30,946 nucleotides of DNA from Sperchopsis tessellata (lineage: Eukaryota > Arthropoda > Insecta > Coleoptera > Hydrophilidae), in the NCBI GenBank assembly GCA_033557685.1, contig JAWQRN010000348.1:1-30946 (forward strand), in the 5' to 3' direction. Both the position numbers and the translations under genes were made by a program. This document shows, one piece after another, positions 10,961 through 20,709 of this stretch. The notes beneath the pieces are model-generated. The model searched no databases. It was not told where the DNA came from and was given only the letters and a program-made list of their open reading frames with translations. How positions within the stretch are numbered: the first letter of the stretch is position 1; each line of letters starts with the position of its first letter.

Positions 10961-11589
10961 TAAGTACGTAAGTAATCTTTATAAACTCACCAAAAGATAC
11001 AAAATATACATAAAACAATTTAAAATACTATTCAACTAATCTATAACAGCTATTTTATCGCATCAGAAAAGTCAATTTAAATACCAAAATATACGATTAC
11101 TATAAAATGGTTGCTTCAAGAATACTGCTTTTATTTTGTGTCGAAACACGAAAAAAATTGTCCTTATACTTACGGATCAATGACTCCACTCTAGAGTAAA
11201 CAATGCCACAACCATAAATATTTTACGTCCAACCAATAAGGGTTTATAGTAACTTCGGAGTTCAGCCGCCGACAAAGCTCTAACAGCAAGTTTTTGTATA
11301 ATTATAATTGCATTCATAACTTCAAGAGATACAAATCCTCCGATACACAGTACGTTTTGTATTTTAGATTAAAAAAGTGGATAGTAAACCGTTCTAGTAG
11401 CCGTAGACCCGAGCTCCCTGAATACAATTTTTATAACACAAGTACTAGCAATATCCTGTACAAGAGGGTTTCACTTAAACCTATAAACAATCCACAACCG
11501 CAAGAACTGATGACTATTTGCTAGCAAACAAATCCACGTTGTTAATTTTTATTCTGAGATCTATCTATCTTCGGTATATTTGATTTATA
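10961..11589. other. unassigned stretch with one short open frame
   Basis: Plus-strand frame 11294-11524 is open for 76 codons (with SRRPELPEYNFYN in the middle) but has no resemblance I can name. The rest is AT-rich with stops in all frames. No RNA gene seen. Confidence 0.5.
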
Positions 11590-11850
11590 GTGTACGTAAT
11601 TTGTACGTAATTAGTATAGAAGGTTACAATTGCCCATTAAACGAATTTTTTAGATTTTTAATTATTTTACTTTCATGCAACACGAGAAAAACACGTATCG
11701 TTGGCAAACAACGTAAATTTAGTCGTAAGATTTCACAGAGCCATGTTATGTATGAAAAATAAAATTAGTACGGGGCCGAAGAGAGAGCCCTGTGGAACAC
11801 CATTGAGATCCTCCTCTCACCAAAACACTGTTACACTCAGAACTTTTAAA
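11590..11850 (-). mobile_element. reverse transcriptase scrap (CR1/Jockey-like)
   Basis: On the minus strand, RT motif B reads GVPQGSLFGP at 11801-11772, followed about 20 residues later by motif C as FAND at 11708-11697 where active enzymes have FADD. Between them is an LFFIHNM segment like LFxIxND of this RT type. Upstream (11850-11810) a weak match to the W-x-SYL-x-R-x-Q segment is visible. Everything outside this RT core is missing or unreadable. The first catalytic Asp is lost, and stops interrupt the frame. Its right end is cut by, or lies next to, the hAT end at 11866. Confidence 0.7.
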
Positions 11851-11865
11851 ACTATATGTTTGAAC

Positions 11866-12665
11866 CAGTGATGGGTCGCTCACTAATTTTTCGTACGTCA
11901 GTTCATTTGACTCGGCTCTTTAAGGTGTGTCGTTCAGAGTCGTTCGTTCATTTGAACGAAACCAATCATTCCTTTAAAAAGAACGACACCGTTCATTTCC
12001 TTCAATTGAACGAATAAAAAGAGTCAAATGGTGTTGCTCTATGACATATGCATACAACCAGAAGGCCGGAGCTTCAACTAACGCGATAGCATGCCTCGCA
12101 CGATTCGTAGTACAGGGGTGGGCTAGTGCATATTTCATCTATGTTTTGTTTTCCTACTTCAGTTTCAGTTTATATTCAGTATATATAAGTTATAAAATAA
12201 TGGACGGATAAAGTAAAAGAAGGGTCAATATATAGGCTTACTGATGCAGTTGATAATATGGTTAAATGCAATTTGTGTAAGCAAAAATTGTCATTTAAAA
12301 GTGGTTTAATATTTATCTTAATGAGACATATAAAAAGCAAACACCCACATAGTGTCAAAAGTATTCGCGCAAGGAATTATACAAATACGCCAAACTTGGA
12401 AATTAAAAATATTCTCCTTGTCGACACCACTAAAAAAAAAGTTTAGAATTGTGATACTTTCAAGATAAAAAAAAGCAACAACAGCAAACTTTAGTAATTT
12501 TTTTCTACACGATTCTATCAAAAAGAAGGAGGATAGAAACAAATTTTTAGTGAAAGTAATATATAAACTCATCTGCCATTTCAATTAGTAGATGATGTCG
12601 ATGTTAAAAATCTGTTTGCAACCCTTAATCCTGGGTATCAATTACTAACAAGAAAACTCTTTTGA
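11866..12665 (+). mobile_element. 5' part of a hAT transposon (BED finger, transposase start)
   Basis: The element seems to begin at 11866 with CAGTGATGGGT, a typical hAT terminal sequence. The subterminal 11920-12030 is rich in the palindromic core TTCATTTGAACGAA and its variants, which in hAT elements often bind transposase. The transposase start is seen at 12258: a BED zinc finger with CNLCKQKLSFKSG and RHIKSKHP (C-x2-C...H-x5-H spacing, about 12264-12350). A second block at 12570-12653 reads LPFQLVDDVDVKNLFATLNPGYQL, a motif found just before the RNase H-like catalytic domain in ZBED-type hAT transposases. Stops separate the blocks. The catalytic core, the dimerisation region and the right terminus are absent, so the copy is truncated. 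The candidate 8-bp left duplication GTTTGAAC (11858-11865) has no visible right partner. Confidence 0.78.
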
Positions 12666-13270
12666 GTGTACAATAATTTGACTTACCCCTTAACTTTTTT
12701 GTTAGAAGAGCTTTAAAAACGTTAAATCCAAAAGTTGTAGGGTTTCATCTATATTTCTTTAAATACTACTACTAAAAAAAAAAAACGATTGCATGCATAT
12801 GAGTTCACTCTGTATATGTTTACATTTTCTTGTAGATCCCTTTTTATAATTTAAAATATGTTGATAGGTCTAGCTATAATAGTTCTTGAAATATTGGGTA
12901 TTTAAAATGCTCTAAATATGCAATATTTTAAAGCTTACTCACAGAAGTGCAATATGATTTGGCTGATGATCTGTGACAACATTCTTTCTTTATTACCATT
13001 GTTGATATTTTATATTTATAAATATTATTTCATCAAAATGGTTAACATAGAAACCGAAACGATTGAAATGTTTTCCCTTTGTTTAAAAACAATAAAAATA
13101 AAAAATCTTCAAGAAGATAGTATGCAGTATTATAAAAATTCATTTTGAAGATAGCTATAATATAATTTACTAACATAAAGAATAAAACTAAAATTGTTTA
13201 AACATTTATTTTAAAAAAAAGCTCCTCTGAGTAAAATATTTATACTGAGAACCATATGAGGATAGCCATT
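12666..13270. other. AT-rich stretch without recognisable genes
   Basis: Contains homopolymer runs and short open frames (for example 12918-13148 plus strand) with biased, low-complexity translation. It may hold further decay products of the hAT element to the left. No motif recognised. Confidence 0.5.
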
Positions 13271-13724
13271 TTGAGATGTTTGGCCAAGTAAATAATTTGT
13301 CTTGGGCAGATGAATCGTAGTTTTTTACAGCAGCGATTTTTAACAGAAAAAATAGACGCTCGTGAAAAACAAAAATCAACGAAAAAGAACAGCTGTTCCA
13401 ATTAAAAAATCCGGTAGAAAATTTGTTAAAGTTTGGTGTGGTATTTTTCTTAAATAAAACTGACGGGGTCTATATTTTCTGATTATAACTTAACACGGAA
13501 AACATATCTAGAAATGATTCTTCCAAAGGTAGGACAGCTTTTGGTTCAACATTGTTCTGCTGAGGAGCTTCAACACATAATTTGTCGACAGGACGGAGTT
13601 CCCCCACATAATATTTTGGAGCTTCAGGAGCATTTAAATGGTGAACATGCCGTTAAGATTGGTTATGGCCGACCCATTCCATGGCCATCAAACAGGTCCG
13701 ATATATAACCTTTGGATGCATGTA
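13271..13724 (+). mobile_element. mariner/Tc1-type transposase fragment
   Basis: DDE-type (IS630/Tc1/mariner superfamily) transposase remains. An early block SWADES-FFTAAIFNRKN at about 13300-13350 resembles the LWSDESxF...NRxN segment holding the first catalytic Asp. Next, KFGVVFFLNKTDGVYIF corresponds to VWGxI...GPxFF. The open frame 13514-13708 gives TYLEMILPKVGQLL, then RQDGVPPHN with the second catalytic Asp at 13592-13594, and YGRPIPWPSNRSDI, matching GxGPIxWPxRSPDL. After PLDACIF at about 13710-13730 the protein ends abruptly; the third acidic residue and the C-terminus are missing. Several stops and frameshifts in the first half. The right edge abuts a Tigger-type transposase with no gap. 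Confidence 0.78.
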
Positions 13725-14100
13725 TTTTTTCCGTAATTACTCAAAGAGGCTTGAGTATCAGCGGTCCAATATTGAAGGCAAAGGCAGAAGAATTAGCCAA
13801 AAAGCTGGACTACAGTGATTTCGAAGCAACTGATGGTTGGTTATCTCGTTGGAAGATGTTGAATAATGGAAAACACATTTTGTCCTCTACTATCGCGCCA
13901 TACCAGATGGTTCTCTATGTTATAAATACATTGCACTATCAGGCTTCAAAAAGTCAAACAATCAGGTACTGAAAACCGAAAGCTGCTGATAATTGGAAAA
14001 ATAAGTAAGCCTCGATGCTTTTAGAGGCTAAAAATGGAGGCTTTACCAGTGGTGTACCAGCATCAGCACAGGCAAAAAATCTTAGAGCCACCAGTACCTA
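13725..14100 (+). mobile_element. Tigger/pogo transposase fragment, N-terminal and DDE pieces
   Basis: The frame 13728-13890 gives FSVITQRGLSISGPILKAKA followed by EELAKKLDYSDFEATDGWLSRWK, a good match to the second CENP-B type helix-turn-helix of Tigger/pogo transposases (SGPILxxKAxExAxxL...FxASxGWLxRFK). After an internal loss a second piece at about 13960-14075 reads RKLLIIGKISKPRCF and LPVVYQH, equivalent to the KxLLVIGKSxxPRCFKxxxxLPVxY segment of the DDE_1 domain. One stop and two frameshifts lie within this. The first CENP-B helix-turn-helix is missing because the left edge joins the mariner fragment. The element probably resumes at 14640. Confidence 0.78.
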
Positions 14101-14639
14101 TAAATATAAATATATATGAAATATATTTTACTGCAAATTATTTGTAAATTATGGCCTGTGTATCTAAAGCCCACGTTTTCTCAGGTTTCACCACATACTG
14201 AGATACAATTTATATAAAGTTTTAAATTGTAAAGCGTTATTTATTCGTCGCAACTGTATAGGAAATTTTGTATTTTCCATCTCCTCTAATAAAAAATTTG
14301 CCCCAACTTCTCTATTGACAACACTATTACCTACAAAAACCACACTAACTGTCAAATTTCGACGATCTTACCAGATCTCACTCGATTTAATTGCTGGAAT
14401 GCCTCGTGATATATTATGATAAAGCAATTCACCAAGTATCATATATTTGCGGTTGAGAATACAGAACGTGACACTTTTGTGGTAGGGGTTGAAATTTTAT
14501 CACTCGCCGTGAATGTTGCGAATTTGGCTCATAGGCAAATAAAATGTTACTGCTTGTTGACAACTGTGTGGCAAACCCATTTAAACAATCTAAGAAATAT
14601 ACAGCTAGAATAAATAATTTAAAGACATCGTACCGGGGA
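14101..14639. other. unassigned insert between two Tigger-like pieces
   Basis: No motif recognised on either strand. It occupies the place where the core of the Tigger DDE domain should be, so it may be an insertion of unknown type, or badly decayed transposase. One open frame at 14416-14613 has no family resemblance that I can see. Confidence 0.4.
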
Positions 14640-15028
14640 AACTTGGTTAATTACATATTGGAATCCACTGATGAAAATTTTGTTTACTAGTACGGCAATA
14701 GCGAGGGCAATTTGTACCAAAATTGATATTTAACATGCAATACAGTTTTCGCTGACATTTGGCAAGCTATAAAAATCAGCATAATACAAAATTGATTTGG
14801 TGATTAAGATTAAAAACCTTCAGAGATTCCAGAGCAAATCATCGGGAATGGGAGAAAAATGAGATTTCATAAGTTGTTAACTGTCATGAATTTCATCAAT
14901 TGACAGAAATTTAGTACGTTATAACGACAATGGAGATTGGGAGGACGCAATTGTCGAAGGCTTTAAATCAAAACATCAAAAGTTGGAGGAACACCACGCC
15001 AGTAATGATGGCGATCATCCTGTGTAAT
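14640..15028 (+). mobile_element. probable C-terminal part of the Tigger/pogo transposase
   Basis: Pieces in different frames follow the order expected for the Tigger C-terminus: KIDI-HAIQF at about 14720, then FADIWQAIKISIIQN at 14744-14790 (compare iNxLDAIxFxxxAWxxVxxxTIxNCF), then PEQIIGNG near 14830, and finally YNDNGDWEDAIVEGFKSKHQ with KLEEHHASNDGD at 14920-15025 ending at a TAA (15026-15028). The last block is open and charged, typical of a protein tail. The match is weaker than for the left piece and rests on memory of the family, so the assignment is provisional. Confidence 0.5.
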
Positions 15029-15039
15029 TACAATTCTAC

Positions 15040-16422
15040 AAAAACAATAAGCAAAACGCTCTGTATGTATTCTTACAATCACTTAATAGCTTAAGGATCA
15101 TATCTCTATTATCTATTCTATCGAAAGTAATAGAAAATATGTTCTTGGATTGGATGCTGAAATTCATATCTCTCGTGAGAATTTAATAACTGAGCGTTAA
15201 TACGGATTTACTCAATAGTATTTACAGTCATCTAAACGACAAAAGAAAGGTAGCCACACTGTTTTGTGACCTTACAAAGATTTTCTACTGCTTTAGCTCG
15301 GGTATGTTACTTGACAAACTCGAACGCTTTGGATTCCTAGGTACTTTGAATGACTGGCTACGATCGCACTTTACAAAAGTTTTCAGTAATGTATTCATAA
15401 GTGACCAAAATGGACATTGTACAAGCTCCGAAATTGAACCGAATAACTTTGGTGAACTCCAAGGGTTGATTTTGTCTCCGACCATATTTAATCTTTTCAT
15501 TAACGATACATTATTTACTTGTCAGGCAACTAATAATACGGAATTCTAAAGAAAAATTAATAACGACATTTTTATAATTACAATTTTGTTCTACTCAAAT
15601 AAACTGCTATTAAACATCGAGAAAACAAAATACATTTTATATAATCAAAACACACCTGACATTAATGATTTTGTTGAAAATAAATAGCTGGCCAGGGTAG
15701 AGAGCGCACGGTTTCTTGGTCTCTCTATTGATCAGGGACTGGTGCGGGGTGAACATGTTGAGGGACTTTCTTCAAAATTATCATCCGAACTGTCTATCTT
15801 TCATTTGATCAGAATATGGTGAGGGTTGTGTACTTCGCTTTATTTGAGAGTAATTTAAGATATTGTTTTGCTTTTTGGGTTTTTACATCCTCTAATAATC
15901 TCATGACACTGTTTAGAATACAAAAGCGTGCACTACGTTTCCTCAGTGGCAATAAGAGAAGGACTCATAGCCGCCCATTATTTATTAAATTAAAGGTCTT
16001 AACAATGTATTTATTTTGGAAATTCTTACTTCTATTTACAAGTAAAGATTCGCCATGCAGCTGAGAAATCAAATTCATCAGAATAATACCCGACATGGAA
16101 ACGACCTACACTTGCCTAGACCGGAATTATCCCTATTTAACAATTCCATCCTTAAAACAATTTCGTTACAAAATAAGAAGGTTCTTTTAAACAGGGCCCT
16201 GTATTCGCTGGACGAGTTGTTTGAGTGCGTCTTTGAGTGTTGTTTTTTTTTTTAGTTTGTATGTGGAGCTACCTTTATAGAAGAAAAGCATGTGCAACTT
16301 ATATTATTGTGCTTTGTGTATCCAATTTGAACCAATTCACTGGGATACCTCTGATTTCTCTATTGATGTTAATTATAAATTTCTCTCAATTGATGGGTCA
16401 AATAAATTATTATTATTTTTAC
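15040..16422 (+). mobile_element. second CR1-like LINE, RT to 3' end
   Basis: A 5'-truncated LINE of a different family from the one at 2400. RT fingers: LRIISLLSILSKVIENMF at 15092-15145. Palm motif A: TLFCDLTKIFYCF at about 15258, where active copies have VFCDLSKAFDCV. Next DKLERFGFLGTLNDWLRSHFTK, then motif B degraded to GELQGLILSPTIF at 15451-15489. Motif C (FADD) cannot be found; the frame stops at 15547. NKLLLNIEKTKYI at 15599 and FLGLSIDQGL near 15714 mark the thumb. FALFESNLRYCFAFW and RIQKRALRFLSGNKRR (15915-15960) mark the C-terminal domain. Last block, SLDELFE, at about 16210. The 3' end is an AATAAA followed by ATT repeats (16401-16417), usual for this LINE type. Multiple stops; inactive. 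Confidence 0.82.
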
Positions 16423-16441
16423 AGAATAATTAAATTTTAAT

Positions 16442-18348
16442 TTGCGCTTATGTAAACATATAGAAACACAGACAGAATCCGATATCCGAAAATCTGGTGG
16501 TCAATCTGTCGTCTCATACGCTCTCCATAGATGAAAAGGCCGTTCTTTCTAAAAGTCTAAATTCGCACCAGCTCCCAGAAGTATTACTGTTGAAGATATT
16601 ATTTGTAATGTCGAATTAGCAATTCGAAAACTACCAGAGGAGGTATCAGATTATATTAGGCTCTAAAAAGCCTCAAGAATAACTCTGAAATTTCGATACT
16701 CTCTACAGACAAGGGTAACACGACTGTGATAATGGACCGCTCCGCATACGATAAAAAAGATGGTACAACTTCTACAAGACCCTGTGATGAAGCCCCTGGT
16801 TCGCAATCCGACCAATAGAACAGAGAAATCGGTGTCATCTATAATAAAATATTCACATCTTGAGCAGAAATCTGTTCTGATACATGATTCTCGCACCCCT
16901 AGGATTTATGGACTGCCGAAGATCCACAAACCAGGAATTCAACTGCGACCTATTGTTAGTACCACTGGATCTTCAACCTACCAACTCGCCGAATTTCTCC
17001 CTCCCTAACTCAACCAGTTTATTGAAACATCTTCATCATACATCAAGAACTTTGTCCATTTCATTGAGAACATATCCAATATGGTTCTCAACAAAGACGA
17101 CCTACTCGACAGCTTCGATATAGTTTCTCTATTTCCGAAAGTTTCTAGCCATGATTCTATCCAGATTATTCACCAGCTGCTGGCTAACAAATATCTCCTA
17201 TCCACTATAGCGGACTTAGCAGAAATATGCCTGAGATCGACATACTTTATGTTACCTTGGCGAGTTTTATGAATAAACTTCCGGTGCCGCTATGGGATCT
17301 CCACTCTCCCCAGTCATCGCAAACATATTTATGGAAGCTTTCGAGGAAGTTTTAGCTTCTGCTCCCCTGAAACCGAAATGTTGATTTAGATGTGTGGATG
17401 ACACTTTTGTGGTATGACCCCATGGTTTGGAGACTCTTGATGGTTTTATACGACACACTAATAGTCACCACACCGATATCCAATTCACAATGAAAGTTGC
17501 GGTCTCTGGTACATTTCTGTTTTTCGACGACCTGGTTGTAAGCCGTGCTGATGGCGCACTGGGTCATTCTGTATATCGCAATCCCAACCACACTAATAGA
17601 TACATCCATGCCACATCTTCACATCACCCTTCTCAGAAAATGTCAGTAGGAAATTCCGGTTTATAGAGCGCTCAGTTTCAGCGAAAAAACAAGAAGAACT
17701 TAGTAAAGTAAAAAATACGCTCATGGTCAACCGGTACAAATCTTCGATTCATCAAAGGGCCATCCAGCGTTTTAAAAATCCATCTCCTCCTAGCCAGAAC
17801 CTGGATATTATTGGCCATGCTTACTTACCATACGTACAAAACACGACTGAGAAGATAGCAAAGTTTCTCCGCAAATATTCTTTCAAGACTATTTTCCGAC
17901 CTTCGACTTAAATCAGCGAAATTATTCCTTCTTCGAAAGAATCAATTCCCTTGTAATCCGCTGTAGTATACAGAATTTCAATGTCGATGTGGCTGAGTGT
18001 ACATAGGTCAGACAAAATAATGGTCTCTACTCGTTGTAGAGAACATGAAAGGCAAACTCGTCTCAAACCGTTTTCTTATCTCCATTAGCAGAACATAAAT
18101 TAGAAACAGGCCGTGATATTCTCTTTAAGGACATGAAAATTCTTGCCAAATATTCTTACTACTTTCCTAGAATAATAAGAGAGTCAATTGAAATATATGA
18201 GTAACCAAAAAATATGAATCACGATAATAGAATGTCCCTCGCTTCCTCTTGGAAAACTATTCTATCGAAATTACAACATCCCGTAACGGTTACTCTCTGC
18301 CGAGATCCTGTCGGCCAATAGAAGAAGTTATCCTATTGGTACCCGCCC

Positions 18349-18350
<2 letters not shown>
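16442..18350 (+). mobile_element. degenerate Penelope-like element, RT and GIY-YIG endonuclease
   Basis: Penelope-like elements encode a telomerase-related RT fused to a GIY-YIG endonuclease. Here: SSHTLSIDEKAVLSKSLN (16500-16560) and IRKLPEEVSDYI at the N-terminus; STDKGNTTVIMDRSAYDKK (16703-16760); RIYGLPKIHKPGI (16900-16940) and LRPIVSTTGSSTYQLAEF; palm motif A as DSFDIVSLFPKV (17108-17145); the hallmark GAAMGSPLSPVIANIFME at 17283-17336; motif C CVDDTFVV at 17391-17414, where active copies have YVDDTF. HPSQKMSV and FKNPSPPSQN follow. The endonuclease keeps CG-stop-VYIGQT (17988-18015), TRCREHERQTRLK, and the downstream YYFPRIIRESIEIYE (18155-18200). At least eight stops or frameshifts. 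Both catalytic Asp residues of motif C survive. No terminal repeat could be delimited. Confidence 0.88.

Positions 18351-18352
<2 letters not shown>

Positions 18353-18384
<32 letters not shown>
18353..18384. repeat. (TA)n microsatellite
   Basis: An uninterrupted run of 16 TA units lies between the Penelope-like element and the Jockey-type LINE. It may mark the insertion point of one of them. Confidence 0.95.
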
Positions 18385-18386
<2 letters not shown>

Positions 18387-20690
18387 CCTGTAAGTTACGA
18401 AAATCCATTAATTTCAATGGCATCTATATCAAGCTGGAAGAACAGAAGATATTCATAAAAGAGGAGGAAATCGACATGGTACTGCTAAGCGAGACCAGAC
18501 TACACCCACGGCAAGGACTAAGGATTCCAGGATTCAGCACCTACCGACAGGATCGTCCAGGCAGAAGCATAGGAGGAGTTTCTATCAACATAAGAAGCAA
18601 CATTCGATCATCTATTCAGCCTAGGCCGCAGAATGCTTGTAGTAGGAGACTACAACTCCCACCATACCACCTGGGGGAATATTAGTACGGATGGATACTA
18701 TACAACCATAGCAACACTCGTGCATATATTATCTAACACCCTGATTCACTAACCTACATTCCTTATAACAACCGTACTCCAGGTATTATAGAGCTAGTAC
18801 TCGCCTCAGATATCAACATTACACCACTTACAGCACCTAACCTTCTTGATTCCGATCATTTTCCTATCATTTATATCATGAATAATATTCCTACAATTTC
18901 CAGAGAACCAGGACAGAGGAAGATCAGCTCAGGAAGAACTATGCTTCACACAATGTAAGAGTGCTGCTCAATGAGCTAAGAAACGAAAGATGGCAGACCA
19001 GGATAGAGGGACTTCAAGGAAATAGCATCTTCAAAGTAAAAAATGCCTTAACGAAGAAGAAGAAGACCACCATCCCCCACTCCATGGAGAAAGAGGACTA
19101 GTTCACACAGACAAGAGGAAGGCGGAAGCACTAGCGTCTAACTTCGAGATGATCCACTGCACAACCTAAGACGAGGAGGACCCGGACCACGAGAAAGAAG
19201 TCAGATCTACTGTCAATGACTTCATGCAGGATATCGACCCCTTCAACGAGAGACCAGGAACTCCAAGGGAAATCAGGAAGTTCATCTCTAGGACGAAGCC
19301 CAAGAAAGCTCCAGGATTGGACAGGATCCAGAACGTATTACTGAAGAACCTACCCAGGAAGTCCATAATACAGATTACATACATTGTTAACTCATGTTTC
19401 AATCCGTGCTATTTTCCAACATCATGGAAGACTGCAGAAGCTGTCGGCAAGGACAGCAAGTTCCCACCGAGCTACAGACCCATCATCCTATTACCATCCC
19501 TGAGTAAGGTCCTCGAGGAAGTATTGTTCAAGAGGATCAAGACCCATGTCCAGGAGAACGCCATCATGATGGAGGAGCAGTTCGGATTTAGAGCCAAGAG
19601 ATCCACATAGAAGCAGCTTGTGCGGGTGACGGACTACATCTCGACTCACTTCAACATCAGACGACACACGGGTATGGTACTACTGGACATCGAGAAGGCA
19701 TTTGACACCGTATGGCACAGAGGACTCATCTATAAAGTAATAGGTATGAACTTTCCACCATATATTATTAAAATTCTTTTCAGCTATCTCCGGTGAAGGA
19801 AGTATGTTGTTCAACTGAAAGGATAGCTCTCTAGCAAGAGACTTATTGTACTAGGTGTGCCGCAGGGTTCTATCATTGGGCCCTACCTGTTTTCACTTTA
19901 CATAAATGATTTTCCAATAACTCCTGATACTGCACTTGCTCTCTACTGAAATGGCTCATCTGCATAAGACTTCCAAGACACCTGGACCATGTAGAATATC
20001 AAGATCAATGCTGAAAAAACAGAATACAAGATGTTTTCAAAGAGACGGTGCATTGAAAACTACCAGCCACCGATATTGACTAATCAACTTGAAGAAAGGA
20101 ATGTCGTCATGTATCTAGGAGTGACACTTGACAGCAGACTCAACTTCAAGGAACAGGTGGAGGAGTTCAGGATCAAGGCAGCGATATCAACGAGGACCAT
20201 ATATCCAGTCATCAACAGAAGATCGAGGATGAACCTGAAGAACAAGATGAGGAGCTAAAAGACGTACATCAGACCAACCCTGACCTATGAATGCCAAGTA
20301 TGGAGCTCCATCAGTGACACCGAGATGAAGAGGATAGAGACGACCAAATCCAAGTTCCTGAGGATGTTCACAAACGCCCCATGGTTTGCGTACAACGAGG
20401 ACGTCAGATGGAGAACTAGAATAGGGGCCATCGCGAACTTCATCCAAGGGGAGAGTTTCTGCCACCTGAAACTGAGAGAGGAGCCTTTCACCAGAGGGAT
20501 TGCAGTCTTCACCAGAGAGGACGCCCCTTTTCGAATTCGACATCGACTGCCGTAGAGGAGATTTATCTAGGACCAATGGGCTCAGCCGCCAAGCAGTGAC
20601 AATCCGGATGAAGACCTTGGTTAATTAAAATATCAGTAGAATGTTTAGGTTGTTTTGTACATATTTTTACCTTGTATTTATGTGATGCAC
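18385..20690 (+). mobile_element. Jockey-type LINE, endonuclease plus RT, near full ORF2
   Basis: Best preserved element in the window. Endonuclease: KLEEQKIFIKEEEIDMVLLSE at about 18434, then TRLHPRQGLRIPGFSTYRQDRPGR (18487-18560); after a deletion near 18620, VVGDYNSHHTTWGN at about 18640-18690, and ITPLTAPNLLDSDHFPII (18820-18870) holding the conserved SDH. RT: KAPGLDRIQNVLLKNLPRK (19303-19360), SYRPIILLPSLSKVLEEVL, EQFGFRAKRST then a stop at 19608, VLLDIEKAFDTVWHRG (motif A, 19679-19726), LGVPQGSIIGPYLF (motif B, 19852-19893). Motif C YADD is destroyed (ALY, stop, NGSSA). Thumb and tail: MYLGVTLDSRLNF (20109), KFLRMFTNAPWF, ending RHRLP and a TAG at 20553-20555. Clearly less AT-rich than its neighbours, as expected for a younger or compositionally distinct element. 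Stops and frameshifts make it inactive. ORF1 is not seen. Confidence 0.9.
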
Positions 20691-20709
20691 TGACCACTTA
20701 ATATAGTGC

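Noticed and set aside
11240..11300. GTTCAGCCGCC stretch considered as a tRNA T-arm
   Set aside because: No cloverleaf can be drawn; acceptor and anticodon stems are absent.
20187..20576. 129-codon open frame on the minus strand
   Set aside because: Antisense shadow of the Jockey-type C-terminal region, which reads well on the plus strand.
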